Positions 1-5,653 of a stretch of 17,136 bases of DNA are shown here, piece after piece (positions within the stretch are counted from its first letter, which is position 1; every line of letters starts with the position of its first letter). The translations under genes and the position numbers were made by a program. The stretch comes from JACQHJ01 sp964624955. Its GTDB lineage: Bacteria; Patescibacteriota; Microgenomatia; Levybacterales; UBA12049. The stretch covers positions 1-17,136 of the forward strand of contig CAZUZF010000020.1 of assembly GCA_964624955.1 (NCBI GenBank). The letters are read 5' to 3'. The notes beneath the pieces were generated by a model that was not told the origin of the DNA, did no database searches, and was given only the letters and a program-made list of their open reading frames with translations.

Positions 1-174
1 TGAAGTATGGCCAAAACTGCCACTTCCGTGAGCTATAACCAATAAGCACTTAGAAACTTTAAGCTCTCTTCCAAGACCTGCTATAACAGTCCTTCTTGCT
101 AAATAAGGCACTTTTTTATTCGTGATAATTGATCCTCCTAATTTCACTAAAATAACATCTTTCATAATTTTCAT
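1..174 (-). CDS. Isopentenyl phosphate kinase, 5' part only (runs off left edge)
   Basis: Amino-acid-kinase-fold enzyme expected to phosphorylate isopentenyl phosphate to isopentenyl diphosphate with ATP, the last step of archaeal-type mevalonate pathways. The 58 visible residues begin MKIMKDVILVKLGGSI and show the nucleotide-loop motif KLGGSIITNKKVPY, then IAHGSGSFGH at the left edge. The final His of that glycine-rich loop aligns with the catalytic His of characterised archaeal enzymes (His60 in the Methanocaldococcus protein). KLGGSI, the N/D-K-x-VPY stretch and HGxGxFGH together favour this family over glutamate 5-kinase or UMP kinase. An in-frame ATG at 165 is an alternative start; the ATG at 174 has a weak GGA five bases upstream. 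It diverges from the isomerase-like gene at 238. The C-terminal part is outside the window, so intactness is unknown. Confidence 0.8.
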   Translation of the reverse strand, partial: MKIMKDVILVKLGGSIITNKKVPYLARRTVIAGLGRELKVSKCLLVIAHGSGSFGHTS

Positions 175-237
175 TTGTATCCAAATATAGGACTATGATT
201 ATGTGGGTTTTTGCATTATAATATATCTTATAGTTAA
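175..237. promoter_or_regulatory. Divergent intergenic promoter region
   Basis: These 63 AT-rich bases separate two divergent genes. The palindrome ATTATAAT at 215-222 gives a consensus TATAAT on both strands (217-222 plus, 215-220 minus). The plus-strand box predicts a start near 229, a leader of about 9 bases before the ATG at 238; the minus-strand box predicts one near 208. A second possible minus-strand -10 (TATATT, 184-189) would give an almost leaderless kinase mRNA. No good -35 is visible for any of them. A shared bidirectional -10 would tie expression of the two isoprenoid genes together; that is inference. Confidence 0.5.
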
Positions 238-789
238 ATGCAAACCATGAATAAATATTATAAACAAAAACAAATTATTGCAAGAGTTGATAAAAAAGGA
301 AATATTATTGGCAAAATTGAAAAATGGGAGGCGCATAAAAAGGGCATTTTACATAGAGCCTTAACTGTTGCTTTAATCTATAAAGATAGTTACATTATTC
401 AGCACAGAAAACATCCTGCATTTGATGGAGTATTTGATATAACATCATCCTCTCACCAGTTATATATTAACGGCAAACTACAAACTACTCTTGAAGCAAC
501 ATATCAGTGTTTAGAACGAGAATGGGGATTAACCAAAAAAGATCTTTTATATGTACCTGAAAATTTGGGAGCTATCTACTACAAAGCAAAGGACAAAAAA
601 AGCATTTACACCGAACATGAAGTTTGCGAAATATTAGTTGCGAAAGTTAAAAAATTACCTACCCCAAAGTTTGATTTTGCCTATGGTTTTTCCTTGGTTA
701 AAAAAGAGGATTTATTAAATAAAAAATCAAGAATTTATGAAAATCTAGCTCCTTGGGTTATTGAAACAATTAAGCAAAAAATGTTGTAA
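238..789 (+). CDS. Nudix protein resembling type 1 isopentenyl-diphosphate isomerase, catalytic Cys replaced
   Basis: 183 residues aligning by eye along the whole length of Escherichia coli Idi. Metal-ligand positions are kept: His33 (in EAHKKG), His39 (in LHRAL), His73 (in SSHQL), Glu95 at the end of the Nudix helix, and Glu126/Glu128 in EHEVC (E. coli ENEVC). The active-site aromatic is also present as Trp173 in APWVI. The catalytic cysteine two residues before the His (E. coli Cys67-Gly-His69) is Ser71, and the Nudix helix itself is degenerate (QCLERE instead of RExxEE). The fold is therefore clear, but isomerase activity is doubtful; hydrolysis of another diphosphate or residual isomerisation is possible. 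It diverges from an isopentenyl phosphate kinase and converges on rpsI with 11 bases between stops. An ATG at 247 is an alternative start; neither has a Shine-Dalgarno site. Confidence 0.68.
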   Translation: MQTMNKYYKQKQIIARVDKKGNIIGKIEKWEAHKKGILHRALTVALIYKDSYIIQHRKHPAFDGVFDITSSSHQLYINGKLQTTLEATYQCLEREWGLTKKDLLYVPENLGAIYYKAKDKKSIYTEHEVCEILVAKVKKLPTPKFDFAYGFSLVKKEDLLNKKSRIYENLAPWVIETIKQKML

Positions 790-800
790 GAAACTTAGGT

Positions 801-1250
801 TTACCTCTTTGGAGATTGTTTTACTCTTCGTGCTTTTCCACCCATTCCAACTTTTCTTCTTTCTCTTACCCTTGCATCTCTTGTAAGAAAGCCCTGTTTT
901 TTAAGTATTTGTTTATTTTTTTCGTCAATCCCTGCAAGCGCTCTTGAAAGCGCATGAATAAATGCGTCAAGTTGCCCTGAATTTCCTCCACCTACTATTT
1001 TTACTGACAAAATATATTTTCCTAAATTGTTTGTAATTTTAAGAGGCTCTTCAAATTTTGCACGAGCTACTATTCCCTTAAAATAATCCTCTATCCTTTT
1101 TCCATTTACGACAATATCTCCTTTTTTAGTCTTCTGCCCTCCAATAGTTAAATCAGCAGGAGAATTTGTATAAAGCCTAAGTCTTGCAACAGATTCTTTT
1201 CTTCTTCCAATTGAAGATGTAAAATCTTTTTTTGTATTAGTATCTGCCAT
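801..1250 (-). CDS. rpsI: 30S ribosomal protein S9 (uS9)
   Basis: 149 residues. Family features are the SIGRRKESVARLRL opening, VNGKRIEDYF, the GGGNSGQLDAFIHALSRAL core and the basic C-terminal tail RKVGMGGKARRVKQSPKR, whose last Lys-Arg reaches the P-site tRNA in known ribosomes. It has about ten residues more at the N-terminus than most homologues (MADTNTKKDF), a lead-in very like that of the S11 protein here. It is the last gene of the alpha-type operon, five bases after rplM, and the start lies in an AAATATG context without a Shine-Dalgarno sequence. Its stop faces the stop of the isomerase-like gene across 11 bases, and no clear terminator is visible there. Confidence 0.97.
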   Translation of the reverse strand: MADTNTKKDFTSSIGRRKESVARLRLYTNSPADLTIGGQKTKKGDIVVNGKRIEDYFKGIVARAKFEEPLKITNNLGKYILSVKIVGGGNSGQLDAFIHALSRALAGIDEKNKQILKKQGFLTRDARVRERRKVGMGGKARRVKQSPKR

Positions 1251-1255
1251 ATTTT

Positions 1256-1675
1256 TTATTTATTAAATTTATCATTAAATGGATGTGTTTCTGTCTCAAA
1301 AACATGCAATCTTTTTAGCATTTTGTCCTTAAGCCTATTTTGCGGAAGCATTCCGGCAACTGCATGGATTATAACATCCTGTGGTTTTTTCTGCCTTAAA
1401 ACTTCCAAAGTTTCTGTTTTAAAACCCCCTGGGTAGCCAGAGTGTCTGTAATATTTTTTTAATTTTTCTTTGTTGCCAGTAACTACAAAATCTTTTGCAT
1501 TAATAACTACAACAAAGTCTCCCATATCCAAGTGCTTAACAAAATTAGGTTTTCCTTTCCCCATTAAAAGAAGTGCAATATCAGATGCAACTCTTCCCAA
1601 TGTTTTTCCCTTAAGATCAACCAGATGCCAATCTCTTTTTATCTCACTTATTTTTGTTGCTTTTGTCTGTTTCAT
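1256..1675 (-). CDS. rplM: 50S ribosomal protein L13 (uL13)
   Basis: 139 residues, usual family length. Recognised by WHLVDLKGKTLGRVASDIALLLMGKGKPNF near the start, the GDFVVVINAKDFVVTGNK core, YYRHSGYPGGFK, and VAGMLPQNRLKDKMLKRLHVF near the C-terminus. L13 is an early-assembling large-subunit protein that binds 23S rRNA. It starts one base after the rplQ stop (TAATATG junction) and is followed by rpsI, the usual L13-S9 pair, here attached directly to the end of the alpha operon. Confidence 0.97.
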   Translation of the reverse strand: MKQTKATKISEIKRDWHLVDLKGKTLGRVASDIALLLMGKGKPNFVKHLDMGDFVVVINAKDFVVTGNKEKLKKYYRHSGYPGGFKTETLEVLRQKKPQDVIIHAVAGMLPQNRLKDKMLKRLHVFETETHPFNDKFNK

Positions 1676-1676
1676 A

Positions 1677-2171
1677 TTATTTAGATTTCTTAGTTGTTCT
1701 CTTTACAGTTTTTCTAGTAGCAGCATTTGGTTTAACTGTTTTTGTTTTTGCTTTAGTAACTTTTTTTGATTTAGCTTTCTCTAACTTTTCTTTTACTGGT
1801 TTTACGTATGGGACTTCACTTTTTTCAACCCATTCCAAAACCACAAGGTTGGCTCTGTCTCCAAATCGCTCGCCTAATTTTATAATTCTTGTATATCCGC
1901 CGTTTCTATCCTTAAATCTGGGAGCAGTGTATGAGATGAATTTATCCAAAGCAATATGGGATAGACTTGCTTGTATTTTTTGTATAGAAGAATTTGTACC
2001 TTTTTTGGCAAGGGTTACCAATTTTTCAACTTCTGGTTTTACTGCTTTTGCTTTAGCCTGTGTAGTTTTAATACTCTCATTTAAAACCAATGAGCTCATA
2101 AGACTTTTAAATAAAGCCTTTCTTTCATTTTTATCCCTTTTTAATTTTTTGCCAAAAATACTTTTTTTCAT
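1677..2171 (-). CDS. rplQ: 50S ribosomal protein L17 (bL17) with basic C-terminal tail
   Basis: 164 residues. The conserved bL17 core occupies about residues 1-116 (FGKKLKRDKNERKALFKSLMSSL at the start, RFGDRANLVVLEWVE at the end). Residues 117-164 form a Lys/Thr-rich low-complexity tail (KSKKVTKAKTKTVKPNAATRKTVKRTTKK). Most bacterial L17 proteins end soon after the core, so this is an extension of nearly 50 residues that probably contacts rRNA near the peptide exit side; that role is inferred. It follows rpoA, as usual, but across a 74-base gap holding a terminator-like hairpin, so its level and that of rplM-rpsI may be set separately. There is no Shine-Dalgarno site before the ATG. Confidence 0.96.
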   Translation of the reverse strand: MKKSIFGKKLKRDKNERKALFKSLMSSLVLNESIKTTQAKAKAVKPEVEKLVTLAKKGTNSSIQKIQASLSHIALDKFISYTAPRFKDRNGGYTRIIKLGERFGDRANLVVLEWVEKSEVPYVKPVKEKLEKAKSKKVTKAKTKTVKPNAATRKTVKRTTKKSK

Positions 2172-2177
2172 AAAACT

Positions 2178-2222
2178 AAAAAAATCTTAAATCCCAAACC
2201 TTCAGTTTCTTTGAGATTTAAG
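2178..2222 (-). terminator. Terminator-like hairpin between rpoA and rplQ
   Basis: On the minus strand CTTAAATCTCAAA (2210-2222) can pair with TTTGGGATTTAAG (2186-2198) as a 13-base-pair stem with one G-U pair and an 11-base loop, followed by seven T residues (2178-2184) just before the rplQ ATG. The stem is AT-rich, so strength is uncertain. It lies inside an operon, so it would act as a partial terminator or processing site rather than an end. Confidence 0.55.
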
Positions 2223-2236
2223 ACTTTGAGATTTAA
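2209..2236. repeat. Tandem 13-base repeat at the rpoA-rplQ hairpin
   Basis: CTTTGAGATTTAA occurs at 2209-2221 and again at 2224-2236, a period of 15 bases. On the minus strand both copies read TTAAATCTCAAAG and both can pair with the same downstream arm, so two alternative 5' arms compete for one 3' arm. Confidence 0.7.
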
Positions 2237-2245
2237 TACTTACAA

Positions 2246-3169
2246 TTAGCTTTGCAAACTAATTCCTTTTTCTTTTAACTTTTCCTCAATCGCTGATATT
2301 GATTTTCCACCCATGTTTCTCATTGAGATAAGATCTTTTCTGGGTGTATCCAAAAGCTGTCCTATTGTTTCAATTCCGCCGTTTCGAAGGCTATTATATA
2401 TTCTGGTTGGAAGATCCAGCTCGTCGATTGTTAATTTAAGTACGCCTTCAGCAATTCCAGGATGGCTGCTTGCTGATTCTGTAGCAATCACTTCTTTTGG
2501 TGCATAAACTTGGGTAAAGTAGGCAGATAAAATTCTGGCTGCCTCATCTAAAGCTTCTCTTGGCCTGACAACTCCGTTTGTCCAGATTTTAAGAGTAAGT
2601 TTGTCCAAATTCGTTTGTCTTCCAACCCTAGTTGCACTAATCTCCGGGGTAACCCTTCTAATCGGAGTAAAGATTGCATCAACCGGCATAACGCCAAGGG
2701 TTGAAATTTTTTTCTCTTCTGCTAAGGAATATCCCATTCCCTTTTCAACAGTTAGTTCCATTTCCAATTTTGCTTTTTTGTCGGAAAGAGTTCCAAGATA
2801 ATGATCTTTGTTTACAACTTCAACGTCTTCTGGAAGCTCTAGATCTTTTGCCCTAATTTCCTTTGGTCCTTTTACTGAAAGCCTAACGACCGATTGTTCT
2901 TTGGAGTCTAAAAGTCGAAGGTTAAGACCTTTAATGTTAAGTAAAAAATCTACAATGTTTTCCTTAAGACCAGGGACAGTTGAGAACTTATGTTTTGCAC
3001 CGGAAATCTTAACAGATGTTACCGCAGCTCCTGGAATGGAAACAAGTAAAACTCTTCTTAGAGCCTGTCCCAGTGTATGACCGTAACCTGATTCTAACGG
3101 TTCAATAACAAACTCTCCGTATTCGGGTGTTACTTTTTCTTCTTTAATTTTAAATGTAGGCTCGACCAT
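2246..3169 (-). CDS. rpoA: DNA-directed RNA polymerase subunit alpha
   Basis: 307 residues. The N-terminal assembly domain spans about residues 1-225, with GYGHTLGQALRRVLLVSIPGAAVTSVKI (the first alpha-specific motif that holds the dimer and contacts beta) and TPIRRVTPEISATRVGRQTNLDKLTLKIWTNG. A short linker follows, then the C-terminal domain from about residue 245, with the helix-hairpin-helix region IETIGQLLDTPRKDLISMRNMGGKSISAIEEKLKEKG that binds promoter UP elements and activators. Length is slightly below the typical 310-330. It sits between rpsD and rplQ as in most bacteria. The gap downstream to rplQ contains a hairpin and tandem repeat, so transcript levels may drop after rpoA. Confidence 0.98.
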   Translation of the reverse strand: MVEPTFKIKEEKVTPEYGEFVIEPLESGYGHTLGQALRRVLLVSIPGAAVTSVKISGAKHKFSTVPGLKENIVDFLLNIKGLNLRLLDSKEQSVVRLSVKGPKEIRAKDLELPEDVEVVNKDHYLGTLSDKKAKLEMELTVEKGMGYSLAEEKKISTLGVMPVDAIFTPIRRVTPEISATRVGRQTNLDKLTLKIWTNGVVRPREALDEAARILSAYFTQVYAPKEVIATESASSHPGIAEGVLKLTIDELDLPTRIYNSLRNGGIETIGQLLDTPRKDLISMRNMGGKSISAIEEKLKEKGISLQS

Positions 3170-3186
3170 AAGCTAATATTTTACCA

Positions 3187-3795
3187 TTATCTGGAATAAT
3201 ATTCAATAATTAACTGTAAATCAAACGGAACTTGGACATCTTGTTTTTGTGGCAACCTTTTAAGCTTTCCTGACATTGCCTTTTTCTCAAGGTATGGCAA
3301 TATTTCCTGTTCTTTTTCTTCCTTAAATAATTCAAGTACTTTTGGATTTGATTGTATTTTAGGAGAAAGGGAAATAACATCGTCAACTTTTGCCTGATAG
3401 GAAGGGATTGTAACTTTAGCTCCGTTTACCAAAATATGCCCATGAGATACAAATTGTCTTGCCATAAACCTTGTTTTTGCAAAACCTAATCTATATACCA
3501 AATTATCAAGTCTTGTTTCTAAAGCTGAGACTATTAACTCCTTTGTATCTCCTTTTTGTTTTCTTACTGTTTGAACCAGTCTTTTAAACTGTTTTTCCAA
3601 AAGGCCGTAGGTTACCTTTGCTTTTTGTTTTTCACGAAGTTGAAGTCCATATTCTGAAAGCCTTTTTTTCCTTCTCTTGCCGTGTACTCCAGGAGGAACA
3701 GACAGTCTTCTCATTAAGCTTTGGGAAGACTTATCTAGTAGATTTACTCCTTCTCTTCTTGCTAATCTGTGTTTTGGTCCTATATATCTTGCCAT
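3187..3795 (-). CDS. rpsD: 30S ribosomal protein S4 (uS4)
   Basis: 202 residues. Begins MARYIGPKHRLARREG; the S4 RNA-binding domain is at about residues 90-155 (LETRLDNLVYRLGFAKTRFMARQFVSHGHILVNG). S4 is a primary 16S rRNA binder that nucleates small-subunit assembly and, in E. coli, represses the alpha operon. No cysteines are present, so this is the zinc-free form. Its ATG overlaps the rpsK stop by one base (TAATG), suggesting translational coupling. Where such a protein would act here as an autoregulator is not evident, but the hairpin in the infA leader is one candidate. Confidence 0.98.
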   Translation of the reverse strand: MARYIGPKHRLARREGVNLLDKSSQSLMRRLSVPPGVHGKRRKKRLSEYGLQLREKQKAKVTYGLLEKQFKRLVQTVRKQKGDTKELIVSALETRLDNLVYRLGFAKTRFMARQFVSHGHILVNGAKVTIPSYQAKVDDVISLSPKIQSNPKVLELFKEEKEQEILPYLEKKAMSGKLKRLPQKQDVQVPFDLQLIIEYYSR

Positions 3796-4193
3796 TATAC
3801 TCTCCTTTTTTTCTCTGCTCTTGGCCCGTTATGGGGCATAGGCGTTACATCTGCAATTTGTGTTATTGAAAGCCCTGCTGATTTAATTGCACGCAAGGCT
3901 GCGTCTCTTCCAGATCCTGGACCTTTAATATAAACGTCAACGCTTTTAAGTCCTTTCCCCAAGGCTTTTTTGGCTGCCATTTCCATTGCCGTTGTTGCTG
4001 CAAATGGCGTTGATTTTCTGGTTCCTTTAAAACCAGCAGCCCCAGCAGAGCCCCAAGAAATAGTTTCCCCCTTATCATTTGTGATGGTTATTAAAGTGTT
4101 ATTAAATGTTGCAGAAACGTAGACACTTCCCCTATCTGTTACTTTTAGAGTGCTCTTTTTTACTTTAGTTTTTTTTGTTTTTGTATCCGCCAT
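3795..4193 (-). CDS. rpsK: 30S ribosomal protein S11 (uS11)
   Basis: 132 residues. Recognised by GSVYVSATFNNTLITITNDKGETISWGSAGAAGFKGTRKSTPFAA, VYIKGPGSGRDAALRAI, and the C-terminal DVTPMPHNGPRAEKKRRV. It forms part of the small-subunit platform near the mRNA exit. The N-terminus (MADTKTKKTKVKKS) is a short basic lead-in close to that of S9 in the same operon. It starts one base after the rpsM stop (TAATATG) and overlaps the rpsD start by one base. Confidence 0.98.
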   Translation of the reverse strand: MADTKTKKTKVKKSTLKVTDRGSVYVSATFNNTLITITNDKGETISWGSAGAAGFKGTRKSTPFAATTAMEMAAKKALGKGLKSVDVYIKGPGSGRDAALRAIKSAGLSITQIADVTPMPHNGPRAEKKRRV

Positions 4194-4194
4194 A

Positions 4195-4605
4195 TTACTT
4201 ATTTTCTTCAGTCTCAGTTGTTAATCCCATTTTTACTGCCATTTCTTTTTTGATTGCTCCAATTGTTACTCTCTTTCCTCTTTTTGTTCTTGCATTTGAT
4301 TTTGTTCGCTGTCCTCTTACCGGAAGGTTTTTAGAATGTCTGACTCCTTTATAGCTTCCAATTTCCTTTAGTCTTTTGATGTTTCCCTGCACTTCAACCC
4401 TTAAATCTCCCTCAATTTTATATTCTTCCAATGTCTTTTGAATTCTTTTTTGCTCATCCTCAGACAAAGTTTTTATTCTTCTAGATGCTTCAACTTGCGC
4501 CTTTTTTAAAACATCTATTACATTTTTTCTGCCAATACCGTAAAGATATGATAGGCCAATGTCTACTCTTTTTTCATCTGGTAAGTTTACTCCTGAAATA
4601 CGCAT
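4195..4605 (-). CDS. rpsM: 30S ribosomal protein S13 (uS13)
   Basis: 136 residues. Begins MRISGVNLPDEKRVDIGLSYLYGIG, the usual opening of S13, with the helix-two-turn-helix region, then HSKNLPVRGQRTKSNARTKRG, which contacts the P-site tRNA and the 16S rRNA head. The C-terminus after that motif (KRVTIGAIKKEMAVKMGLTTETEENK) is about 15 residues longer than common homologues and ends acidic. It begins three bases after rpmJ; an AAGGA sequence in the rpmJ end lies seven bases before the ATG and can serve as its ribosome binding site. Confidence 0.97.
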   Translation of the reverse strand: MRISGVNLPDEKRVDIGLSYLYGIGRKNVIDVLKKAQVEASRRIKTLSEDEQKRIQKTLEEYKIEGDLRVEVQGNIKRLKEIGSYKGVRHSKNLPVRGQRTKSNARTKRGKRVTIGAIKKEMAVKMGLTTETEENK

Positions 4606-4608
4606 AGC

Positions 4609-4722
4609 TTATCCTTGCCTCTGCTTATGTCTTGGGTTATCACAAGTAACATAAAGCACGCCTCTTCTTTTTATAATCTTGCACTTTGAACATCTTGGTT
4701 TAATACTTGCTTGTACTTTCAT
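4609..4722 (-). CDS. rpmJ: 50S ribosomal protein L36 (bL36), zinc-binding form
   Basis: A 37-residue ORF, MKVQASIKPRCSKCKIIKRR followed by GVLYVTCDNPRHKQRQG. The zinc ligands Cys11, Cys14, Cys27 and His32 are all present, so this is the C+ form. It lies in its standard place between infA and rpsM, two bases after infA and three before rpsM. Length and sequence match the family fully, apart from QASIKPRC where many homologues read RSSVKPIC. Confidence 0.97.
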   Translation of the reverse strand: MKVQASIKPRCSKCKIIKRRGVLYVTCDNPRHKQRQG

Positions 4723-4724
4723 AT

Positions 4725-4940
4725 TTAAAGCCTAAAGGTAATTCTACCTTTTTCCTTATCATACGGCGTCATCTCAACTCTGACCCTATCCCCTGGAAGG
4801 ATCTTTATAAAATGCATCCGCATTTTGCCTGATAAGTGACACAAAACCATGTGTCCATTATCAAGTTCAACTCTAAACAAAGTGTTAGGTAATGATTCTT
4901 TGACTACCCCTTCAATTTCCACTGATCCTTGATGAGCCAT
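4725..4940 (-). CDS. infA: Translation initiation factor IF-1
   Basis: 71 residues, the standard length, forming one OB-fold (S1-like) domain: VEIEGVVKESLPNTLFRVELDNGHMVLCHLSGKMRMHFIKILPGDRVRVEMTPYDKEKGRITFR. IF-1 binds the 30S A site and assists IF-2 and IF-3 in start-codon selection. It is the first gene of the second operon here. A promoter is visible upstream (4993-5021), and the short leader forms a hairpin (4950-4979). The only Shine-Dalgarno candidate is AGGAT, inside that hairpin and farther than usual from the ATG. In most bacteria infA follows map directly; here two plus-strand genes lie between them. Confidence 0.98.
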   Translation of the reverse strand: MAHQGSVEIEGVVKESLPNTLFRVELDNGHMVLCHLSGKMRMHFIKILPGDRVRVEMTPYDKEKGRITFRL

Positions 4941-4949
4941 AAAATATAA

Positions 4950-4979
4950 ATCCTAAATCCTTTTTATGGAATTTAGAAT
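4950..4979 (-). promoter_or_regulatory. Hairpin in the infA mRNA leader
   Basis: On the minus strand ATTCTAAATTCC (4968-4979) pairs with GGATTTAGGAT (4950-4960) as an 11-pair stem with one bulged T, one G-U pair and a seven-base loop. It begins only a few bases after the predicted transcription start (about 4986), and its 3' arm contains the only Shine-Dalgarno-like AGGAT. No T-run follows, so it is not a terminator. It could control infA translation or protect the 5' end. Confidence 0.45.
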
Positions 4980-4992
4980 TTTGTTATCAACA

Positions 4993-5021
4993 ATTATATC
5001 AAAATGCATTCGAAGAAGCAA
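4993..5021 (-). promoter_or_regulatory. Promoter of the infA-rpmJ-rpsM...rpsI operon
   Basis: The minus strand has TTGCTT (5016-5021), a 17-base spacer, and TATAAT (4993-4998) preceded by TGA, an extended -10. This predicts a start near 4986 and a leader of about 45 bases. It supports a separate alpha-type operon rather than read-through from map, which is about 940 bases away behind two genes of opposite orientation. Confidence 0.65.
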
Positions 5022-5053
5022 CAAAAGTTAAGCCATTTAGGGAAAATAGAAAC

Positions 5054-5062
5054 TGTTATAAT
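5054..5062 (+). promoter_or_regulatory. Extended -10 promoter of the CYTH gene, predicts leaderless mRNA
   Basis: TGT followed by the consensus TATAAT (5057-5062), then seven bases, then ATG at 5070. A start six to eight bases after the -10 would fall at or next to the A of the ATG. No convincing -35 is seen, as is common with an extended -10. Confidence 0.6.
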
Positions 5063-5069
5063 ATTCTCT

Positions 5070-5591
5070 ATGGAAGAGCTCGAGCTGACTTATTTACCTA
5101 AGTTTTTACCTTCTGGTGTTACCAGTTCTCCCTCAAAAAAGATGCTTGATATTTATCTTCCAGGGTCAGCAGAGCACCCTATACTTCGCGTAAGACGTTT
5201 GGAAGATAGGTATGAAATTACCAAAAAACAACCTGTTACCAAGGGAGATTCTTCCCGTCAGCTCGAAACAACTATCCCACTCACTAAGGAAGAATTTGCA
5301 GAACTGGAAAAACTTTCCGGAAAACGAATAGATAAGATTCGCTATTTTTACAAAGAAAACGGTTTTAACTATGAAGTAGATGTTTTTCAGGGAAAATTAA
5401 GGGGGCTTGTCTTGGTTGACATAGAATTTCAATCGGTAGAAGATAAATCTAACTTTACTCCACCAGAATGGCTTCTTGCTGAGATTACTCAGGAAAAGGT
5501 TTTTGCAGGAGGAATGCTTTGCGGAAAAAGTTATAAACAAATTGAAAAACGATTAGAAGCAATAGGATATTTAAAAATAGAAGTACAATAA
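5070..5591 (+). CDS. CYTH-domain (triphosphate tunnel) protein
   Basis: 173 residues. CYTH proteins bind triphosphates and metal inside a beta-barrel; members include class IV adenylate cyclases, thiamine triphosphatases and inorganic triphosphatases. Seen here: an N-terminal Glu-x-Glu pair (ELELT, residues 3-7, with Thr where the ExExK signature has Lys), LRVRR (39-43), EITKKQP (49-55), RQLE (63-66), RYFY (91-94), YEVDVFQ (101-107), DIEF (117-120) and a late GKSY (152-155). These basic and acidic strand residues match the tunnel pattern. A longer reading from ATG 5004 is unlikely because its start precedes the promoter at 5054-5062. It is transcribed opposite to all neighbouring ribosomal genes and diverges from infA. 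The substrate cannot be told from sequence. Confidence 0.8.
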   Translation: MEELELTYLPKFLPSGVTSSPSKKMLDIYLPGSAEHPILRVRRLEDRYEITKKQPVTKGDSSRQLETTIPLTKEEFAELEKLSGKRIDKIRYFYKENGFNYEVDVFQGKLRGLVLVDIEFQSVEDKSNFTPPEWLLAEITQEKVFAGGMLCGKSYKQIEKRLEAIGYLKIEVQ

Positions 5592-5617
5592 ATTCTTACA
5601 TTGAACCTTAAAAACTA

Positions 5618-5646
5618 TTGCCCTCACTTCTATACTCATGTATACT
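5618..5646 (+). promoter_or_regulatory. Promoter of the 79-residue unknown gene, predicts leaderless mRNA
   Basis: TTGCCC (5618-5623), a 17-base spacer, TATACT (5641-5646), then seven bases to ATG 5654. The -10-to-ATG distance is the same as in the CYTH gene upstream. A second TATACT lies at 5631-5636. Confidence 0.55.
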
Positions 5647-5653
5647 TTCTTCC

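Noticed and set aside
790..800. Bidirectional terminator between the isomerase-like gene and rpsI
   Set aside because: Only 11 bases separate the stops; the small AAAC-GTTT palindrome is too weak and has no convincing T-run.
1654..2190. 178-codon plus-strand ORF opposite rplQ
   Set aside because: It is the complement of the Lys-rich rplQ coding sequence, which gives Phe/Leu/Ser-rich translation; no ribosome binding site or family resemblance.
5004..5069. Longer N-terminus for the CYTH protein from ATG 5004
   Set aside because: The extra 22 residues precede the CYTH signature, and the promoter at 5054-5062 lies inside them, so they would not be on the mRNA.
5618..5653. Twelve further codons at the start of the 79-residue gene (TTG 5618)
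   Set aside because: They overlap the promoter-like TTGCCC and TATACT boxes; the ATG at 5654 is better placed.
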